From NCBI RefSeq assembly GCF_008974245.1, contig NZ_BBZI01000006.1:471125-535124 (forward strand): a stretch of DNA of 64,000 nt, read 5' to 3'. The notes under the pieces were generated by a model, which was given only the letters and a program-made list of their open reading frames with translations, searched no databases and was not told the DNA's origin. The DNA comes from Streptomyces abyssomicinicus (GTDB lineage: Bacteria > Actinomycetota > Actinomycetes > Streptomycetales > Streptomycetaceae). The number at the start of each line of letters is the position of its first letter. Positions within the stretch are counted from its first letter, which is position 1. The translations under genes were made by a program, and so were the position numbers. Below are positions 7,480-16,770 of the stretch, piece after piece.

Positions 7480-10400
7480 CAGGGGGTCTCCTTCCGGTCA
7501 CGGTCGTACGCGCGGGCGTGGTCGTGCGCGGTGTCCCGGTGGGGTCCGTGCGCGGGGTCACGGTCGCGGTGCGTCCTGGTGAGAGCGGTCTCGATCGCGG
7601 CGACGCGGTCGGCGAGCAGGCCGAGGGCGGCGACCGCCCGGGTGACGGGGTCGGACTCCGGTCCGCCGAGGGCGCGGGCGCGGGAGTACGCGGCCCTGAT
7701 CTCCCGGAGGCGGTCGGCCTGTTCTGCGGTCAGCCTGCCACGCAGCTCCGACAGCCGGAGCAGGTTGGCCTCGGCTCCGGTGGTGAGCGTCTGCGCCTCG
7801 GCGCGGTAGTGGTCGTCGATCACGGTCTCCACCTCGGCGTCCGACATGACGGGCTGGAGGCGCTGGGCGATGCGGTTCATGTTGCGGTACGAGCCCTGGA
7901 GCTGGAACGGCGGCTCGGTGCGGGTCTCGGCGGAGCGGGCGGCGGAGGCGATGTACTCGGCGTTGACCGCGAGGACCACCTCGCGGGCGGTGAGCAGGTG
8001 GCGCAGCACCGCGACCGCGCGGTCGAGTTCGGCGGGCGCCAGGGGGCGGGTGAGGCGGTCGGCGCGGGCGGTGGGGTCGCCGGAGGCGAGGCGGAGCAGG
8101 AGGGCGAGGTCGGCGCGGTCGCGGGAGGCGAGCGGGGCGAGGACCGGGTTGGCGGTGAGGGCGTTCTCCACGAAGCTCAGGGCGAAGGCGTCCTCCTTGC
8201 CGGTCAGGACGTCGCCGAGGTTCCACACGTCGGCGCGGTTGGCGAGCATGTCGGGGATGCGGAAGAGGCCGCCCGACTCCGTGTAGGGGTTGCCGGTCAT
8301 GCAGACGGCGAACCGCTTGCCGCGCAGGTCGAAGGTGCGGGGCTCGCCGTCCCGCACGCCCTCCACCCGCCGGGTGGCGTCGCAGAGGGGGATGAACTTC
8401 TGCAGGAACTCCGGCGAGGTGTGCTGGACGTCGTCGAGGTGGAGCAGCGTGTTGTTGCCGGCCGCCAGCGCGAAGTTGATCTTCTCGATCTCGCGGCGGG
8501 CGGCCGCGTCGGGCGCATCGGCGGGGTCCAGCGAGGTGACCGCGTGCCCGAGGGCAGGGCCGCTGACCTTGACCAGGAGGAGGCCGAGGCGGTCGGCGAC
8601 GTACTCCATCAGCGTCGTCTTGCCGTACCCGGGAGGCGAGATGAGCAGCAACAGGCCGCCGGTTCCGCCGAGTTGCTTGTGCAGGCTGTCGCCGACGAGG
8701 GGGAGGTAGACCTCGTCGACCAGGCGGTTGCGGACGAAGGCGTCCATGACGCGGGGGCGGAACTCGTCCAGCCGCAGGCGGGCGCGCTCGTCGGCGACCA
8801 GCGCGGTGCGGCGGCGCTGGGCGGCCCGGAAGGCGGGGACCTCGTGGGCGGCGAACCGGGTGGTGCGGGCGAGGAACTCGTCGAGGCGGAGGGTGAGGCT
8901 GCCGTCGGTGACGCGGGGGTGGGCGGCCAGCAGGCCGTCGATGGTGGTGGTCAGGACGGCCTCGGCGACGTGGTGGGTGAGCCGGTCGCGGGTCAGCTCG
9001 ACGGCGACGGCCTCGGCCAGGTCGCCGGGGGTGAGGGCGGCGCCCTGGGCGGCGGCGTAGGCGGCGATCCAGGTCTCGGCGAGCTGGTGGCGGGCGGCCG
9101 GGCCGGTGAGGGCGGCCAGGTCGTCGGCGTAGCCGGTGCCGGCGGTGGCGTGGCGGAAGCCCTCCAGCAGGGCGTGGACGCCTGCGGCGAGCGTGAACCC
9201 GTCGGGTCCGGTGGTGAGTTCGTCGAGGAGGTAGGCGGCCACGGCCTCGGGGGCGGCGGCCTCCCGCACGCCGGTGAGGACCGGCCGGGCGCCGATCGCC
9301 TCGGCGAGTTCCGTGCGCAGGGCGTCCAGGACGCCGGGCGCGCCGAACGTGGCGCCGGCGCGGGCGAGGGAGCGGGCCCGGCGGGTCCAGGTCCCCCGCT
9401 CCTCCTCCCCGGCGGCGTGGGCCCAGAAGAGCTGGGCGTCGGCGCGCGCCGACGGCTCGTGGCGCAGCAGGCCCGCCTTCTCGTGGAGCGGGAGCAGCGC
9501 GGCGAGGATCAGCGCGGCGTCGTGGTCGTGGACGCCGCGCTCGTAGCCGTCCTCGTAGTCGCGGCGGGCGATCTCACGGACCGGCCCGGTGAGGTCCTGG
9601 TGCGCGGCGAGGGCGGCGGGGCCGTGGGCGGCGAGGACCCGGGCGGCGAGGTGTTCGGCGCGGCCGACCCGGGGTGACTCGGAGGCGAGCTGCCGGTCGG
9701 CGAGGAGCAGGGCGTCGGCCTGGTCCGGTGCGGTGGCGGCGAGCGGCGCCCGGTAGTCGGTGCCGGTGACGGTGAAGGCCAGGCCGTCGCCGTGGGGCAC
9801 CAGGGTGAGCTGCGGGGGCTGGGTGGTGACGGCGAAGCGGTGGGCGCCCAGGCGCAGGGTGCGGCCGCCGTCGGTGTAGAGGTCGGTGCGGTCGCGCAGG
9901 GCGCGGGCGGCCTCCTGGCGGGCGGTCTCCAGGCGGCCGTCGAGCTCCCCGGCCCGGACGGTCTCCTCCAGGGCGCGCAGTTCCTCCGCGGTGCGGCGGA
10001 CCTTGGCGACCATCGGGTCGGAGGCGAAGTAGGCGGCCACGGCGTCGGCGTCCGCCAGCTCGGCCGCCCGGCGCGAGACGGTGCCGAGGACCCGCTCGGC
10101 GGAGGCGGTGAGCTGCTCGGCGCGGCGGGCGCGGGCGTCGGCGAGGGCCTGGCGGCGGGCGGTGAACGCCTCGTGGAGCTCGGCGCGCTTGTCGTCGAGC
10201 CGGGCGAGGAAGTCGTCGTGCCCGGCGAACCGCGACTCCAGGTCCTCCAGTCGCGCCAGCACACGGGCGAGCTGGTCCTCGCAGTCCTGGGGGGTGTCCA
10301 CGGCGGACAGGGCGCCGCCGGCCGTCTGGCCCAGCAGCGCGAACTCGGCGGCGAACTCGGCGCGGCCTTCCTGGTCGAGCAGGGTGCGGCGGCGGGCGGC

Positions 10401-12554
10401 GAGGACGGCGCGGGCGCGGTTGACGCCGCCGAGCGCCTCCGCGACCCGTTCCAGCACGGTGGTGCGCACGGTGGCGTCGGCGATCTCCAGCCCGGTGACG
10501 ACCTCGGTGACGGTGGTCAGGCCGGCGGACAGTTCGTCCAGGCGGGCGGTGACCGGGGCCGCCGCGGCGGCGGTGGCGATACGGCCGGCCTCCGCGACCA
10601 GCTCTTCGACCGCCTCGTGGTGGGCGGTGAAGGCGTCGTCGCGGGCGAGGAAGGAGACGGCGCGGCGGCCGAAGCTCTCCAGGTTCTCGGTGAGGTCGGC
10701 GGCGGCCGCGTCGACGCGGCCGGTGTCGGCGTACCGGAGGTCGCGCAGGCCGAGCAGCCGGCCGAGGCGGGAGCGCAGCCCGGTGAGGCCCTCGACCCAG
10801 GCGAGCGCGGTGCGTGGGGTCTCGCCGCGCAGCCGCCGGACGAGGGAGGCGGCCCGGGCCTCGGCCTCGGCGACCTCCTCCTCGGCGCGGGCGGTCAGCA
10901 GGCGGACCGTCTCGTACTCGGCCAGGACCTGTTCGGCGGCCTCCCGGACCTGTTCCAGGGGTTCGGCCGGGGCGCCCAGCTCCGGCTCGGTGAGCCAGTG
11001 GTGGGCATCGGCGGCGCGCCGGCAGGCCGCGGCCAGGGCGCGGTAGGCGTCCGGGGTGGGCGCGTCGGCGGTCTCGGTGACGGTGCGGGCGACGGCGAGG
11101 CAGGCGGAGACGCCGCGGACCAGGTCGGCGTTGCCGATCCGCAGCAGGGGGTCGGCGGCGTCGGCGGGTGCGGCCGCAGCGGCCGCGTGGGTGTCGGAGA
11201 CGAACGGGGAGCGCCAGACCGCGACGGGGTGGACGCGGGCCGCCTCGTCGCCGTCGGCGCGCAGCACCAGCAGGGCGCCGTCGTCGAAGAGCGCCCAGCC
11301 CCGGCAGAGGACCGGCGTGGCGATCTCCTGGCGGATCAGGTTGTAGGGCAGCAGCAGGCCGGCGCCGGTCGCCGCGGAGTGGAAGGCGTAGAGGACGTCC
11401 TCGCCGTTGGGTGAGCGCACCTCGCGCTCGAACTCCATCCGCGGGAGGTCGAGTTGGAACGCGCGGTGGCCGGTGCCCGCGAGGAAGCAGCCGCCGGGGA
11501 AGACGATGCCCTGGTCGTTGGGGAGCCGTCGGCAGGCCTGGCCGACGGCGTCCAGCCGGACCACGGTCCGGGTGAGGGTGTCGTACACCAGGCAGCGGAC
11601 GGTGTCCTCGTTGTAGGGGCGGACGCGCAGCAGCACCAGGTGGCCGACGCGGGCGTGTGCGATCTCCGCGTCGGCCAGCGACTGGAGGGGGTCCTGGAGC
11701 GGCTCGGAGTGGATGCCGTCGGGGGTGGTGGTGTCGTTCTCCGTCTTGACGGTGAGGACGCCGCCGAGGGTGCTGACGTGGAGGCCGTCCTGGACGCGGA
11801 CGTGGGGGTGGCGGCCGGGGACGTGGTCCTCGCGGATCGCGGTGGTCCAGGCGAAGTCGTGGGCGGGCGGCAGGACGTGGTCGCGGTCGCCGCGGGCGTC
11901 GAGGAAGGCGGCGCCGGCGGCCCGGCCGGCGGTCTGCGGGAGGGACCAGCGCAGGACGCGGATGTCGTCGGGGTGTTCGGCGGATCCGGCGGCGGGGCCG
12001 GAGCCGGAGCCCGCTCCGCCGCGGCCGCCGGTGCGGAAGACGGCGAGGAGCTTGTCGTCGACCCTGCGGAGCCGGACCAGGCGGGCGTCGCGGTAGTAGC
12101 GGTGCAGCGCGGCGAACTCCCGCCGGAACGCGGCGTCGTCGAGCAGGCCGGGGACCGTGTCCTCGGGCAGCGGGCTCAGGTCGTCGCGGGCGTGGAGGGT
12201 GAACACGTCGGCGACGGTGGCGTGTTCGCCCGGCGGCGGGGTGGTGTTGCGGGCCGCCAGCAGGACGCCGTCGGCCACCGGCAGGAGGTCGCACAGGACG
12301 GCGGGGCGGTCGGTGTGCAGGCGCGCGGTGCGGGTGAGTTCGAGGCGGGTGTCGCCGAAGGCGGCGGTGCGGGCGGCGTTGAGCGCCTCCGCGCGCGCCG
12401 CGAGCTCCGCGGCGCGGCCGGCGAGGCGGGTGCGGAGGATGTCGTACGCGGCGGCGTCCACGGCCGCGGGGGCGGCCACCGGGGTCGGGGCGGCGCCGGA
12501 CGGCGCGGGAGCGGGGGCGGCGCCGGACGGCGCGGGGGCGGTGGTCTCGGTCAT
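7479..12554 (-). CDS. giant AAA+ ATPase (annotated elsewhere as 'DNA repair ATPase')
   Basis: A 1691-residue protein. An Ala/Pro-rich N-terminus with repeated PSGAAP leads to a roughly 1250-residue region of helical, partly coiled-coil sequence with a possible beta-rich portion at residues 100-500. An AAA+ module follows near the C-terminus: Walker A SPPGYGKTT at about 1303-1312, Walker B LLHLDDVQH at about 1370, and a sensor-like VCMTGNPY. GGAGG precedes the ATG at 12554 by 7 nt. Orthologues are, from memory, called DNA repair ATPase on weak grounds. Neighbours are a flotillin-like protein upstream and a coupled 43-residue membrane peptide, suggesting a membrane-associated remodelling machine. 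Its substrate is unknown. Confidence 0.85.
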   Translation of the reverse strand: MTETTAPAPSGAAPAPAPSGAAPTPVAAPAAVDAAAYDILRTRLAGRAAELAARAEALNAARTAAFGDTRLELTRTARLHTDRPAVLCDLLPVADGVLLAARNTTPPPGEHATVADVFTLHARDDLSPLPEDTVPGLLDDAAFRREFAALHRYYRDARLVRLRRVDDKLLAVFRTGGRGGAGSGSGPAAGSAEHPDDIRVLRWSLPQTAGRAAGAAFLDARGDRDHVLPPAHDFAWTTAIREDHVPGRHPHVRVQDGLHVSTLGGVLTVKTENDTTTPDGIHSEPLQDPLQSLADAEIAHARVGHLVLLRVRPYNEDTVRCLVYDTLTRTVVRLDAVGQACRRLPNDQGIVFPGGCFLAGTGHRAFQLDLPRMEFEREVRSPNGEDVLYAFHSAATGAGLLLPYNLIRQEIATPVLCRGWALFDDGALLVLRADGDEAARVHPVAVWRSPFVSDTHAAAAAAPADAADPLLRIGNADLVRGVSACLAVARTVTETADAPTPDAYRALAAACRRAADAHHWLTEPELGAPAEPLEQVREAAEQVLAEYETVRLLTARAEEEVAEAEARAASLVRRLRGETPRTALAWVEGLTGLRSRLGRLLGLRDLRYADTGRVDAAAADLTENLESFGRRAVSFLARDDAFTAHHEAVEELVAEAGRIATAAAAAPVTARLDELSAGLTTVTEVVTGLEIADATVRTTVLERVAEALGGVNRARAVLAARRRTLLDQEGRAEFAAEFALLGQTAGGALSAVDTPQDCEDQLARVLARLEDLESRFAGHDDFLARLDDKRAELHEAFTARRQALADARARRAEQLTASAERVLGTVSRRAAELADADAVAAYFASDPMVAKVRRTAEELRALEETVRAGELDGRLETARQEAARALRDRTDLYTDGGRTLRLGAHRFAVTTQPPQLTLVPHGDGLAFTVTGTDYRAPLAATAPDQADALLLADRQLASESPRVGRAEHLAARVLAAHGPAALAAHQDLTGPVREIARRDYEDGYERGVHDHDAALILAALLPLHEKAGLLRHEPSARADAQLFWAHAAGEEERGTWTRRARSLARAGATFGAPGVLDALRTELAEAIGARPVLTGVREAAAPEAVAAYLLDELTTGPDGFTLAAGVHALLEGFRHATAGTGYADDLAALTGPAARHQLAETWIAAYAAAQGAALTPGDLAEAVAVELTRDRLTHHVAEAVLTTTIDGLLAAHPRVTDGSLTLRLDEFLARTTRFAAHEVPAFRAAQRRRTALVADERARLRLDEFRPRVMDAFVRNRLVDEVYLPLVGDSLHKQLGGTGGLLLLISPPGYGKTTLMEYVADRLGLLLVKVSGPALGHAVTSLDPADAPDAAARREIEKINFALAAGNNTLLHLDDVQHTSPEFLQKFIPLCDATRRVEGVRDGEPRTFDLRGKRFAVCMTGNPYTESGGLFRIPDMLANRADVWNLGDVLTGKEDAFALSFVENALTANPVLAPLASRDRADLALLLRLASGDPTARADRLTRPLAPAELDRAVAVLRHLLTAREVVLAVNAEYIASAARSAETRTEPPFQLQGSYRNMNRIAQRLQPVMSDAEVETVIDDHYRAEAQTLTTGAEANLLRLSELRGRLTAEQADRLREIRAAYSRARALGGPESDPVTRAVAALGLLADRVAAIETALTRTHRDRDPAHGPHRDTAHDHARAYDRDRKETP

Positions 12555-13359
12555 GGCGTGCCTCCGGGGTGGACGGGTCCAGCGGTGGAGCGGGGCGGGC
12601 GGTACCGTCCCGCGGGCGGTCGGGGCGGGCCCTGCCGTGCCGCGGGGCGGTCGGACCGTGCCGCGCGGACGCGGCCCCCGCCGTCCGCCCGCGGGACGGT
12701 GGGGTCCGCGCCTTCCGTCCGCGGGCGGGGCGTGCGGCCGGCGAGGTGGACGCGGACCTGCCGTCCACGCCCGGTGCCCGGCGGCGCGAAGCCGGTCCCC
12801 GGGTAGCGGAGCCCCGCCCCGGCTCCCCGCGAGGCGGACCACCCCGCGAGGCCCCGCCCCGGTACGCCCGGAGCGGTGGCCCCGTGCGTACCGGGGCGGG
12901 TGCACGGTGCGCGGTGCGCGGTGCGCGGTGCGCGGTGCGCGGTGCGCGCGGGACGATGCCCCAGGACTCCCCGGGGCGGAGGCCCGGGTACGTCCGGGGC
13001 GGTGCACCGGTCCGCGAGACCCGCGCCCCAGCACGCCCGGGCGGTAGCCCGGTACGCACGGGGGGCTGCCGCCCGGAGCAATGCCCCGACACGCCCCGGC
13101 CGATACACCGGGCCGCAAGAACCGCACCCCAGTACACCCGGAGCGACAGCCCGGCCTGCGAGGAGCGGCGCCCCGGCACCTCCCGACCGGCAACCCCGGC
13201 CCACCCGGAGCAACGCCCGGTACGCCCTGGCCGATACACCGGGCCGCAAGAACCGCGCCCCGATACGCCCCGAGCGACAACCCGGTCCGCGCGCGGTGGT
13301 GCCCCGGTACGCCCCGGCCGGTGCGCCGGCAGCGCGGGCCGCGCGGGGTGGTGGCGCGG
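12555..13359 (-). repeat. 805-bp gap of degenerate GC-rich repeats
   Basis: No credible gene. Around 12905-12950 there is a run of seven to eight GGTGCGC heptads. From about 12985 to 13340, blocks related to CCGATACACCGGGCCGC and CGGTACGCCC recur; one near-identical block of about 28 bp lies at 13096-13125 and again at 13229-13256, 131-133 bp apart, with weaker copies around 13000 and 13300. The gap separates the ATPase gene from the SPFH gene on the same strand. Long open frames here exist on both strands because stop codons are depleted by the composition. Confidence 0.75.
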
Positions 13360-15378
13360 TCAGGGGGCGGCCGCGGCCACGTGGCCGTTCAGGGACGCCA
13401 GCGGCGTGTCGGCGAGCCCGAGCTCCGTGGCGCGGTCGAGCAGGGACCGCAACCGGGCGTCGCCGTCCTGCGAGGACATCAGCCGGGTCAGCAGCGCCGA
13501 CACCGTCAGGTCGCGGACGTCTCCGGCCGAGACCGCGCCCACCATCCGGCTGAGGTCCTGCGTGAAGTCCGACGTTCCGTCCAGCCACGACCTGCCGAGG
13601 GCCTGGGCCGTCTGCGAGTTCTGGACGAAGCCGTCGATCCCCTTGCCGAGCGAGACCGAGGAGACCAGCCGGTCCAGGAAGACGGACTCCCCTCCGACGA
13701 TGCTGATGTCGGCGTTCTCCAGCCCCGTGGCCAGCACCGTGGCCTGCGCCTCGGCGACCTGGCGCTGGACGTCCAGCCCGGCCAGCCGGACGTCCTTCTC
13801 CGCCTCCAGCCGCAGCCGGTACTCCTCGTGGGTGCGGGAGGCGTCGTCCAGCGCGGCCATGGCGGCGGCCTTCTCGGTGAGGCCGGCCGCCTCGGCGCGC
13901 AGCCGGACCTCCAGCCCCTCCGCCTCGGCCCGCATCCGCGCCTCGGTGGCGGCGGCCTCGGCCAGCCCGGTCTTCTGCACCACCTCGGCCTCCGCGTCCC
14001 GGACCGCCACCGCCGCGAGCCCTTCCGCGGCGGCCTCCGCCCGGACCGCCTCCGCGAGCCGCAGCTTGGCCCGCGCGTCCAGGTCCGCCGTCTTCAGCCG
14101 CGCCTCGGCCAGGGTGAGCTGCTCCGCGGCCCGGTGTGTCGCGGCGGCCTCCGCCGCCTCGGCGGCCTTGATGTCCTTGACCAGCTTCTCCTGCGCCTCG
14201 GCCTCCGCCGCGATGACGACGGCCTGACGCTCCCGCTCGGCCTCCTCGACCGCGCGCAGCCGCTTGATGGACTCCTCCTGCTCGGCGACCGTCCGGTCCA
14301 CGGCGACTCGCTCACGCACCACCTCGGCGATCTCCCGGCGCTCCGCCTCGACCTCCTTCTCGGCGGCGATGCGGGTCAGCTGGGTCTCCCTCTCGCGGGC
14401 GATGACCTCCAGCAGCCGGTCCTTCTCGATCCGCTCGTTCTCGATCGAGATGACCCGCTCACGGTTCTTCGCGGCGACGGCGATCTCCCGGGCCTGGTTC
14501 TCCCGCTGGATGCCGAGCTGCTCCTCGGTGCGCAGGAAGGCGGCCTGTGCCCGCAGGCGCTCCTCCTCCACCACCCGCGCGGTCTCCGCCTCCTCGCGGG
14601 CGCGGACGGTGTCGATCTCCCGCTTCTGCTTGATCTCCGCGTCGGCCTGCCGGCGCTCCAGTTCCAGGATGGCCTCGCGGGCGTCCACGTCCTGCCGGGT
14701 GATCTCCTTCTCCTCGGTCCGGCGCGCCTCGTTGGTGCGGACGTGCTCGATCGCGGTGAGTTCGGTGATCTTGCGGATGCCCTGCGCGTCCAGGACGTTG
14801 GCCGGGTCGAGCTGGGTGAGCGGGGTCTGCTCCAGGTAGTCGATCGCGGCGTCCTCGAGGCAGTAGCCGTTGAGGTCGACACCGATGACCTCGATGATCC
14901 GGAACCGCAGTTCCTCGCGCTTGGTGTAGAGGTCGGTGAAGTCCATCTGCTTGCCGACGGTCTTCAGCGCCTCGGAGAACTTGGCGTTGAACAGCTCCTG
15001 CAACGTGCCCTGGTCGCTGGCGCGGGCGGTGCCGATGGACTGGGCGACCCGGATGACGTCGTTGACGGTCTTGTTGACCTTGACGAAGAAGGTGATCCGG
15101 ATGTCGGCGCGGATGTTGTCCCGGCAGATCAGACCGTCCCGTCCGGTGCGGCCGATCTCGATGGTCTTCACCGAGGTGTCCATCACCTCGGCCTTGTGCA
15201 GCACCGGCAGCACGATCTGGCCGGTGAACGTGACGTCCACCTTCCGCATCTTGGAGACGATCAGCGCCTTGCCCTGCTCCACCTTTCGGAACAGCTTGGA
15301 GAAGACCAGCACCAGCAGCAGGGCGACGAGCAGGCAGCCGGCGAGAACCACGCCGATACCGGTGGAGACAGCGTCCAT
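13360..15378 (-). CDS. flotillin-like SPFH/band-7 membrane protein
   Basis: 672 residues. A single N-terminal membrane helix (about 7-27, GVVLAGCLLVALLLVLVF) is followed by an SPFH/PHB domain (about 30-220, with VEQGKALIVSKM and RDNIRADIRITFFVKV), then a long Ala/Glu-rich coiled coil (about 240-540) and a flotillin-type C-terminus. This is flotillin/YqiK architecture, so it should oligomerise on the inner face of the membrane. The ATG at 15378 is the first residue of the membrane helix region. It lies upstream of the giant AAA+ ATPase on the same strand, but 805 bp of repeats intervene, so co-transcription is uncertain. Confidence 0.9.
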   Translation of the reverse strand: MDAVSTGIGVVLAGCLLVALLLVLVFSKLFRKVEQGKALIVSKMRKVDVTFTGQIVLPVLHKAEVMDTSVKTIEIGRTGRDGLICRDNIRADIRITFFVKVNKTVNDVIRVAQSIGTARASDQGTLQELFNAKFSEALKTVGKQMDFTDLYTKREELRFRIIEVIGVDLNGYCLEDAAIDYLEQTPLTQLDPANVLDAQGIRKITELTAIEHVRTNEARRTEEKEITRQDVDAREAILELERRQADAEIKQKREIDTVRAREEAETARVVEEERLRAQAAFLRTEEQLGIQRENQAREIAVAAKNRERVISIENERIEKDRLLEVIARERETQLTRIAAEKEVEAERREIAEVVRERVAVDRTVAEQEESIKRLRAVEEAERERQAVVIAAEAEAQEKLVKDIKAAEAAEAAATHRAAEQLTLAEARLKTADLDARAKLRLAEAVRAEAAAEGLAAVAVRDAEAEVVQKTGLAEAAATEARMRAEAEGLEVRLRAEAAGLTEKAAAMAALDDASRTHEEYRLRLEAEKDVRLAGLDVQRQVAEAQATVLATGLENADISIVGGESVFLDRLVSSVSLGKGIDGFVQNSQTAQALGRSWLDGTSDFTQDLSRMVGAVSAGDVRDLTVSALLTRLMSSQDGDARLRSLLDRATELGLADTPLASLNGHVAAAAP

Positions 15379-15663
15379 GGCAACGTCCTCAAGCGTCAGG
15401 GAAGACCTCTGAGCGGTACGGAGAACGATCGGACGGCGCGCGGGCGAGGCCACGGCGGGGCCGTCGGCGGGGGTCCGGCTCCGGAACCCGGCACACTGCC
15501 GGGGTCCGGAACCGGAGTCGTCCCCCGTGCTCCCCGTGTACGCATCATGAACGCCCGTGATCCACCGGCGCATTGCCGGTTTCCGGCAGCGTTGACTAGG
15601 GTCTTCCTGCCAGAGAGGCGTCAAGAACGCGTTAAGAAGCGTCAAGGAACGGGCGGTGGGGCG

Positions 15664-16743
15664 ATGTCCGCAGCAGAGGGACCGGCGGTGTTCCTGGAAG
15701 GACTCGACCGCATCCTGACGGAGGTCGCGGCCACCGGACGCCGCCTGACGCGGGACGAGGTGGAGTCGCGGCGCGAACTGGGCGAGCAGGCGGCCGAGTC
15801 GGGGCTCGGACTGCGCGGAATGGTCAGCGCGCACCTCGCCGCGGCCCGGGAGGCCTGGCCCGCCGCGGCCGGCGGGCCCGGCGGCGGGCGGGGTTCGGCG
15901 GACCGCGCGCTGGCCGCGGTGCAGCAGGTGGTCGACTCCTTCGCCGAGGGGTACGAACGGGCGCAGCGGCAGGCCATCCGCCAGGAGGAGGCGGGGCGGC
16001 GGGAGTTCATCGACGACCTGCTGCACGGCCGCAGCGACCTGGGCCGGCTGGCGGAGCGGGCCGAACGGTACGGCCTGCGGCTGGCCCGGGCGCACGCGGT
16101 GGCCGTGGCCGAGGGCCCGGCGGCGTACGAGGAGGGCGACCCGGTGCCGCGGCGGGTGGTGCGGGCGGTGACCGCACGGTTCGGCAGCCGGCGGATCCTC
16201 GTCACCACCAAGGAGGGGCGGCTGCTGTGCATCGCGCCGGGCGACCAGGACGACGTCCTCGCCTGGTTCGCCAAGCACGCCTACGCGGCGACGGACGGCG
16301 GGCGGGTGGCGGTCGGGCGGGCCCATCAGGGGCCCGGGGGCGTCGTCCAGTCGTACGAGGAGGCGCTGGGCACGCTGGAGATGGCGGAGCGACTGGGGTT
16401 CGAAGGGCCGGTGCTGAGGGCGGCGGACCTGCTGGTCTACCCGGTGCTGGCACGCGACCGGCAGGCGCTCGCCGACCTGGTGGTGAGCGCGCTGGGACCG
16501 CTGCGCGCGGCGCGGGGCGGGGCCCAGCCGCTGCTGGACACGCTCACCGCGTACTTCGACTCCGGTTGCGTGGCGGCGGAGGCGGCCCGGCGGCTGTCGT
16601 TGAGCGTCCGGGCGTTCACCTACCGGCTGGAGCGGATACGGAAGCTGACGGGGGCGGACCCCGCGGACGCGGGGCAGCGGTACACGCTCCAGACCGCCGC
16701 GATCGGCGCGCGCCTCCTCGACTGGCCCGCGCAGGAGGTGTGA
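15664..16743 (+). CDS. PucR-type transcriptional regulator
   Basis: 359 residues. The C-terminus is a PucR/CdaR helix-turn-helix: TLTAYFDSGCVAAEAARRLS, then VRAFTYRLERIRKLTG (about 295-345). The middle is a GGDEF-like/CdaR sensory region. It diverges from the flotillin gene with 285 nt between starts, and converges on ku with the stop codons embedded in a shared palindrome. The effector and targets are unknown. The ATG at 15664 follows a G-rich tract (GGTGGGG). Confidence 0.88.
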   Translation: MSAAEGPAVFLEGLDRILTEVAATGRRLTRDEVESRRELGEQAAESGLGLRGMVSAHLAAAREAWPAAAGGPGGGRGSADRALAAVQQVVDSFAEGYERAQRQAIRQEEAGRREFIDDLLHGRSDLGRLAERAERYGLRLARAHAVAVAEGPAAYEEGDPVPRRVVRAVTARFGSRRILVTTKEGRLLCIAPGDQDDVLAWFAKHAYAATDGGRVAVGRAHQGPGGVVQSYEEALGTLEMAERLGFEGPVLRAADLLVYPVLARDRQALADLVVSALGPLRAARGGAQPLLDTLTAYFDSGCVAAEAARRLSLSVRAFTYRLERIRKLTGADPADAGQRYTLQTAAIGARLLDWPAQEV

Positions 16744-16770
16744 CGGTCCGCCCCGCGGGGCGGACCGTCA
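16741..16770. terminator. perfect 30-bp palindrome containing both stop codons
   Basis: A perfect inverted repeat with 14-bp arms TGACGGTCCGCCCC / GGGGCGGACCGTCA and a 2-nt centre. The TGA of the pucR-type gene is its first three bases and the stop of ku, on the other strand, is its last three. It should act as a bidirectional terminator between these convergent genes. There is no T-tract, as is usual in Streptomyces. Confidence 0.85.

Noticed and set aside
7092..9677. 861-residue plus-strand open frame opposite the AAA+ ATPase gene
   Set aside because: Gly/Val/Glu-rich low-complexity translation, no RBS, and it is the complement of a gene with clear Walker motifs; a GC-driven shadow.
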